This document shows positions 5,906-7,168 of a stretch of 7,168 nucleotides of DNA, piece by piece. The position numbers and the translations under genes were made by a program. Positions within the stretch are counted from its first letter, which is position 1; the number at the start of each line of letters is the position of its first letter. This DNA comes from UBA7887 sp964408735 (lineage in GTDB: Bacteria > Pseudomonadota > Alphaproteobacteria > UBA7887): contig CAYPAX010000155.1 of assembly GCA_964408735.1 (NCBI GenBank), positions 1-7,168 on the forward strand. Direction: 5' to 3'. The notes beneath the pieces were generated by a model. The model did no database searches. It was given only the letters and a program-made list of their open reading frames with translations, and was not told the DNA's origin.

Positions 5906-6766
5906 ATGAAGAAAGCGACGTCAGCCATAGCCCGGTTGGGGGCCAGCACGCCCCCGCGCGAGGTTCCGCGCAGCGAGGGCGGGCGCACCATCCGCATCCA
6001 CGATGAAGACGCGTTCGACGGCATGCGCAAGGCCGGCCGGCTGGCCGCCGAGGTGCTGGATTTCATCGCGCCCCACGTCGTTCCCGGCGTGACCACGGGT
6101 GCGCTCGATACCCTGTGCCATAACTTCATCGTCGAGCACGGCGCGATCGCGGCACCGCTGAATTATCGCGGCTTCCCCAAATCCATCTGCACTTCGATCA
6201 ATCACGTGGTCTGCCACGGCATTCCCGACGACAAGAAGAAGCTGACCAAGGGCGATATCGTCAATATCGACATCACCGTCATTCTCGATGGCTGGCATGG
6301 CGACACCAGCCGCATGTTCTGGCTCGGCGAGGTGCCGCGCAAGGCCGCCCGCCTGACCGCCGTGACCTACGAGGCGATGATGCGGGGCATTGCCGCGGTG
6401 CGCCCCGGCGCCACCCTCGGCGATGTCGGCCATGCCATCCAGAGCCACGCCAAAAGCCAGCGCTGCTCCGTGGTGCGGGACTTTTGCGGCCACGGCATCG
6501 GCCGCGTCTTCCACGACGCGCCGAGCGTGCTCCACTATGGCCGTGCCGGCGGCGGGATGGAGCTGCTACCGGGCATGTTCTTCACCATCGAACCGATGAT
6601 CAATCTCGGCCGCCACGAGACCAAGATCCTCGGCGACAACTGGACCGCCGTGACTAAGGACCGTTCATTGTCGGCCCAATTCGAGCACACGGTGGCGGTC
6701 ACCGCCGACGGCCACGAGATATTCACGCTCTCGCCGGCCGGGCTCGACCAGCCGCCCTATGGGTGA
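5906..6766 (+). CDS. map: Type I methionyl aminopeptidase
   Basis: The enzyme removes the initiator methionine from new proteins at the ribosome. The 286-residue product has all five metal ligands, D122, D133, H196, E229 and E260, and the catalytic H104. Their spacings equal those of E. coli D97, D108, H171, E204, E235 and H79 with a constant shift of 25. Motifs include SINHVVCHGIP (97-107), CGHGIGRVFHDAP (194-206) and FFTIEPM (225-231). The extra N-terminal stretch of about 25 residues is basic and rich in Ser, Pro and Arg. The start used is ATG 5906, eight bases after the sfsA stop; a GTG at 5897 is an alternative. GGAG at 5899-5902 is only three bases from this ATG, so translation may rely on coupling to sfsA. 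The stop overlaps the radC start. Confidence 0.96.
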   Translation: MKKATSAIARLGASTPPREVPRSEGGRTIRIHDEDAFDGMRKAGRLAAEVLDFIAPHVVPGVTTGALDTLCHNFIVEHGAIAAPLNYRGFPKSICTSINHVVCHGIPDDKKKLTKGDIVNIDITVILDGWHGDTSRMFWLGEVPRKAARLTAVTYEAMMRGIAAVRPGATLGDVGHAIQSHAKSQRCSVVRDFCGHGIGRVFHDAPSVLHYGRAGGGMELLPGMFFTIEPMINLGRHETKILGDNWTAVTKDRSLSAQFEHTVAVTADGHEIFTLSPAGLDQPPYG

Positions 6767-7168
6767 GCGCGACGAAGCGGATCACGCATCCGGACACCGC
6801 CAACGCTTGCGCGAGCGCTTCCTCAAAGGCGGCAACGACGCCGTCGCCGACTACGAGATCCTCGAGTTGCTGCTGTTCGCGGCCCTGCCCCGACGCGACG
6901 TGAAAGCGCTGGCGAAAACCCTGTTGGCGCGTTTCGGAGGCCTGCCCGAGGTCTTCGCCGCCGAGCCGGCGCGCCTGCGCGAGGTCTCGGGCGTCGGCGA
7001 TACGGTCATCGCCATCCTCAAGGTGGTCGAGGCCGCCAGTCACCGCGCGCTGCAGCAACAGGTGCTCGACCGGCCGGTGATCAGCTCGTGGCAGGCGCTG
7101 CTCGACTACTGCAAGGTGGCGATGCAGCACAACAAGACCGAACAGTTCCGCATTCTCTTCCTCGACCG
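6759..7168 (+). CDS. radC: RadC family protein (5' part, runs off the window)
   Basis: The frame from ATG 6759 is open to the window end, giving 136 residues. The start overlaps the last eight bases of map, and no ribosome site is seen, so translational coupling is likely. The N terminus HRQRLRERFL (13-22) followed by YEILELLLF (32-40) and PRRDVKALAKTLLARFGG (44-61) is typical of alphaproteobacterial RadC. A helix-hairpin-helix-like motif is at LREVSGVGDTVIAIL (73-87). The segment from about residue 105 (DRPVISSWQALLDYC) begins the JAB/MPN domain, whose metal-binding His-x-His and Ser-x9-Asp motifs would lie beyond the window. RadC was once tied to DNA repair, but its E. coli role is doubtful; related proteins occur in mobile elements, though this copy sits in a housekeeping operon. 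Confidence 0.94.
   Translation, partial: MGERDEADHASGHRQRLRERFLKGGNDAVADYEILELLLFAALPRRDVKALAKTLLARFGGLPEVFAAEPARLREVSGVGDTVIAILKVVEAASHRALQQQVLDRPVISSWQALLDYCKVAMQHNKTEQFRILFLD

Overview
The window looks like a chromosomal stretch from a GC-rich alphaproteobacterium. Three things suggest this: the tight sfsA-map-radC run at the right end, a class III cyclase fused to a TolB-like and TPR module of a type common in rhizobial and Rhodospirillales-like genomes, and protein sequences typical of that class. Most genes sit near 65-70% GC by eye. The second half of the cyclase gene and the non-coding stretch after it are visibly less GC-rich.

Left part (1-1753): the 3' end of a homocysteine S-methyltransferase-family gene (+) converges, with a 20-base gap, on an iron-containing alcohol dehydrogenase / maleylacetate reductase-like gene (-). 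The latter is transcribed divergently from the next gene across about 210 bases.

Middle (1754-4320): a cyclase/TolB-like/TPR signalling gene (+) has a good sigma70-like promoter in front of it. A one-base frame change near its 3' end separates the last part of the TPR tail from the main frame. After it comes a poorly coding stretch holding one plausible small secreted protein on the minus strand, then a complete tRNA-Leu(UAA) gene, also on the minus strand.

Right part (4321-7168): a stand-alone CinA N-terminal-type (MoaB/Mog fold) protein (-) ends only 12 bases upstream of the tRNA. Divergent from it starts sfsA-map-radC (+), with an 8-base gap and then an 8-base overlap, so probably one operon. 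The sfsA start coincides with the position where transcription should begin from a promoter-like pair, which suggests a leaderless message.

I find no CRISPR array, insertion sequence, phage gene or defence system. The window reads as ordinary housekeeping and accessory metabolism. The points of real interest are the cyclase frame break, the altered metal-ligand residues in the dehydrogenase, the possible leaderless sfsA, the small secreted protein, and the tRNA packed against a protein gene.
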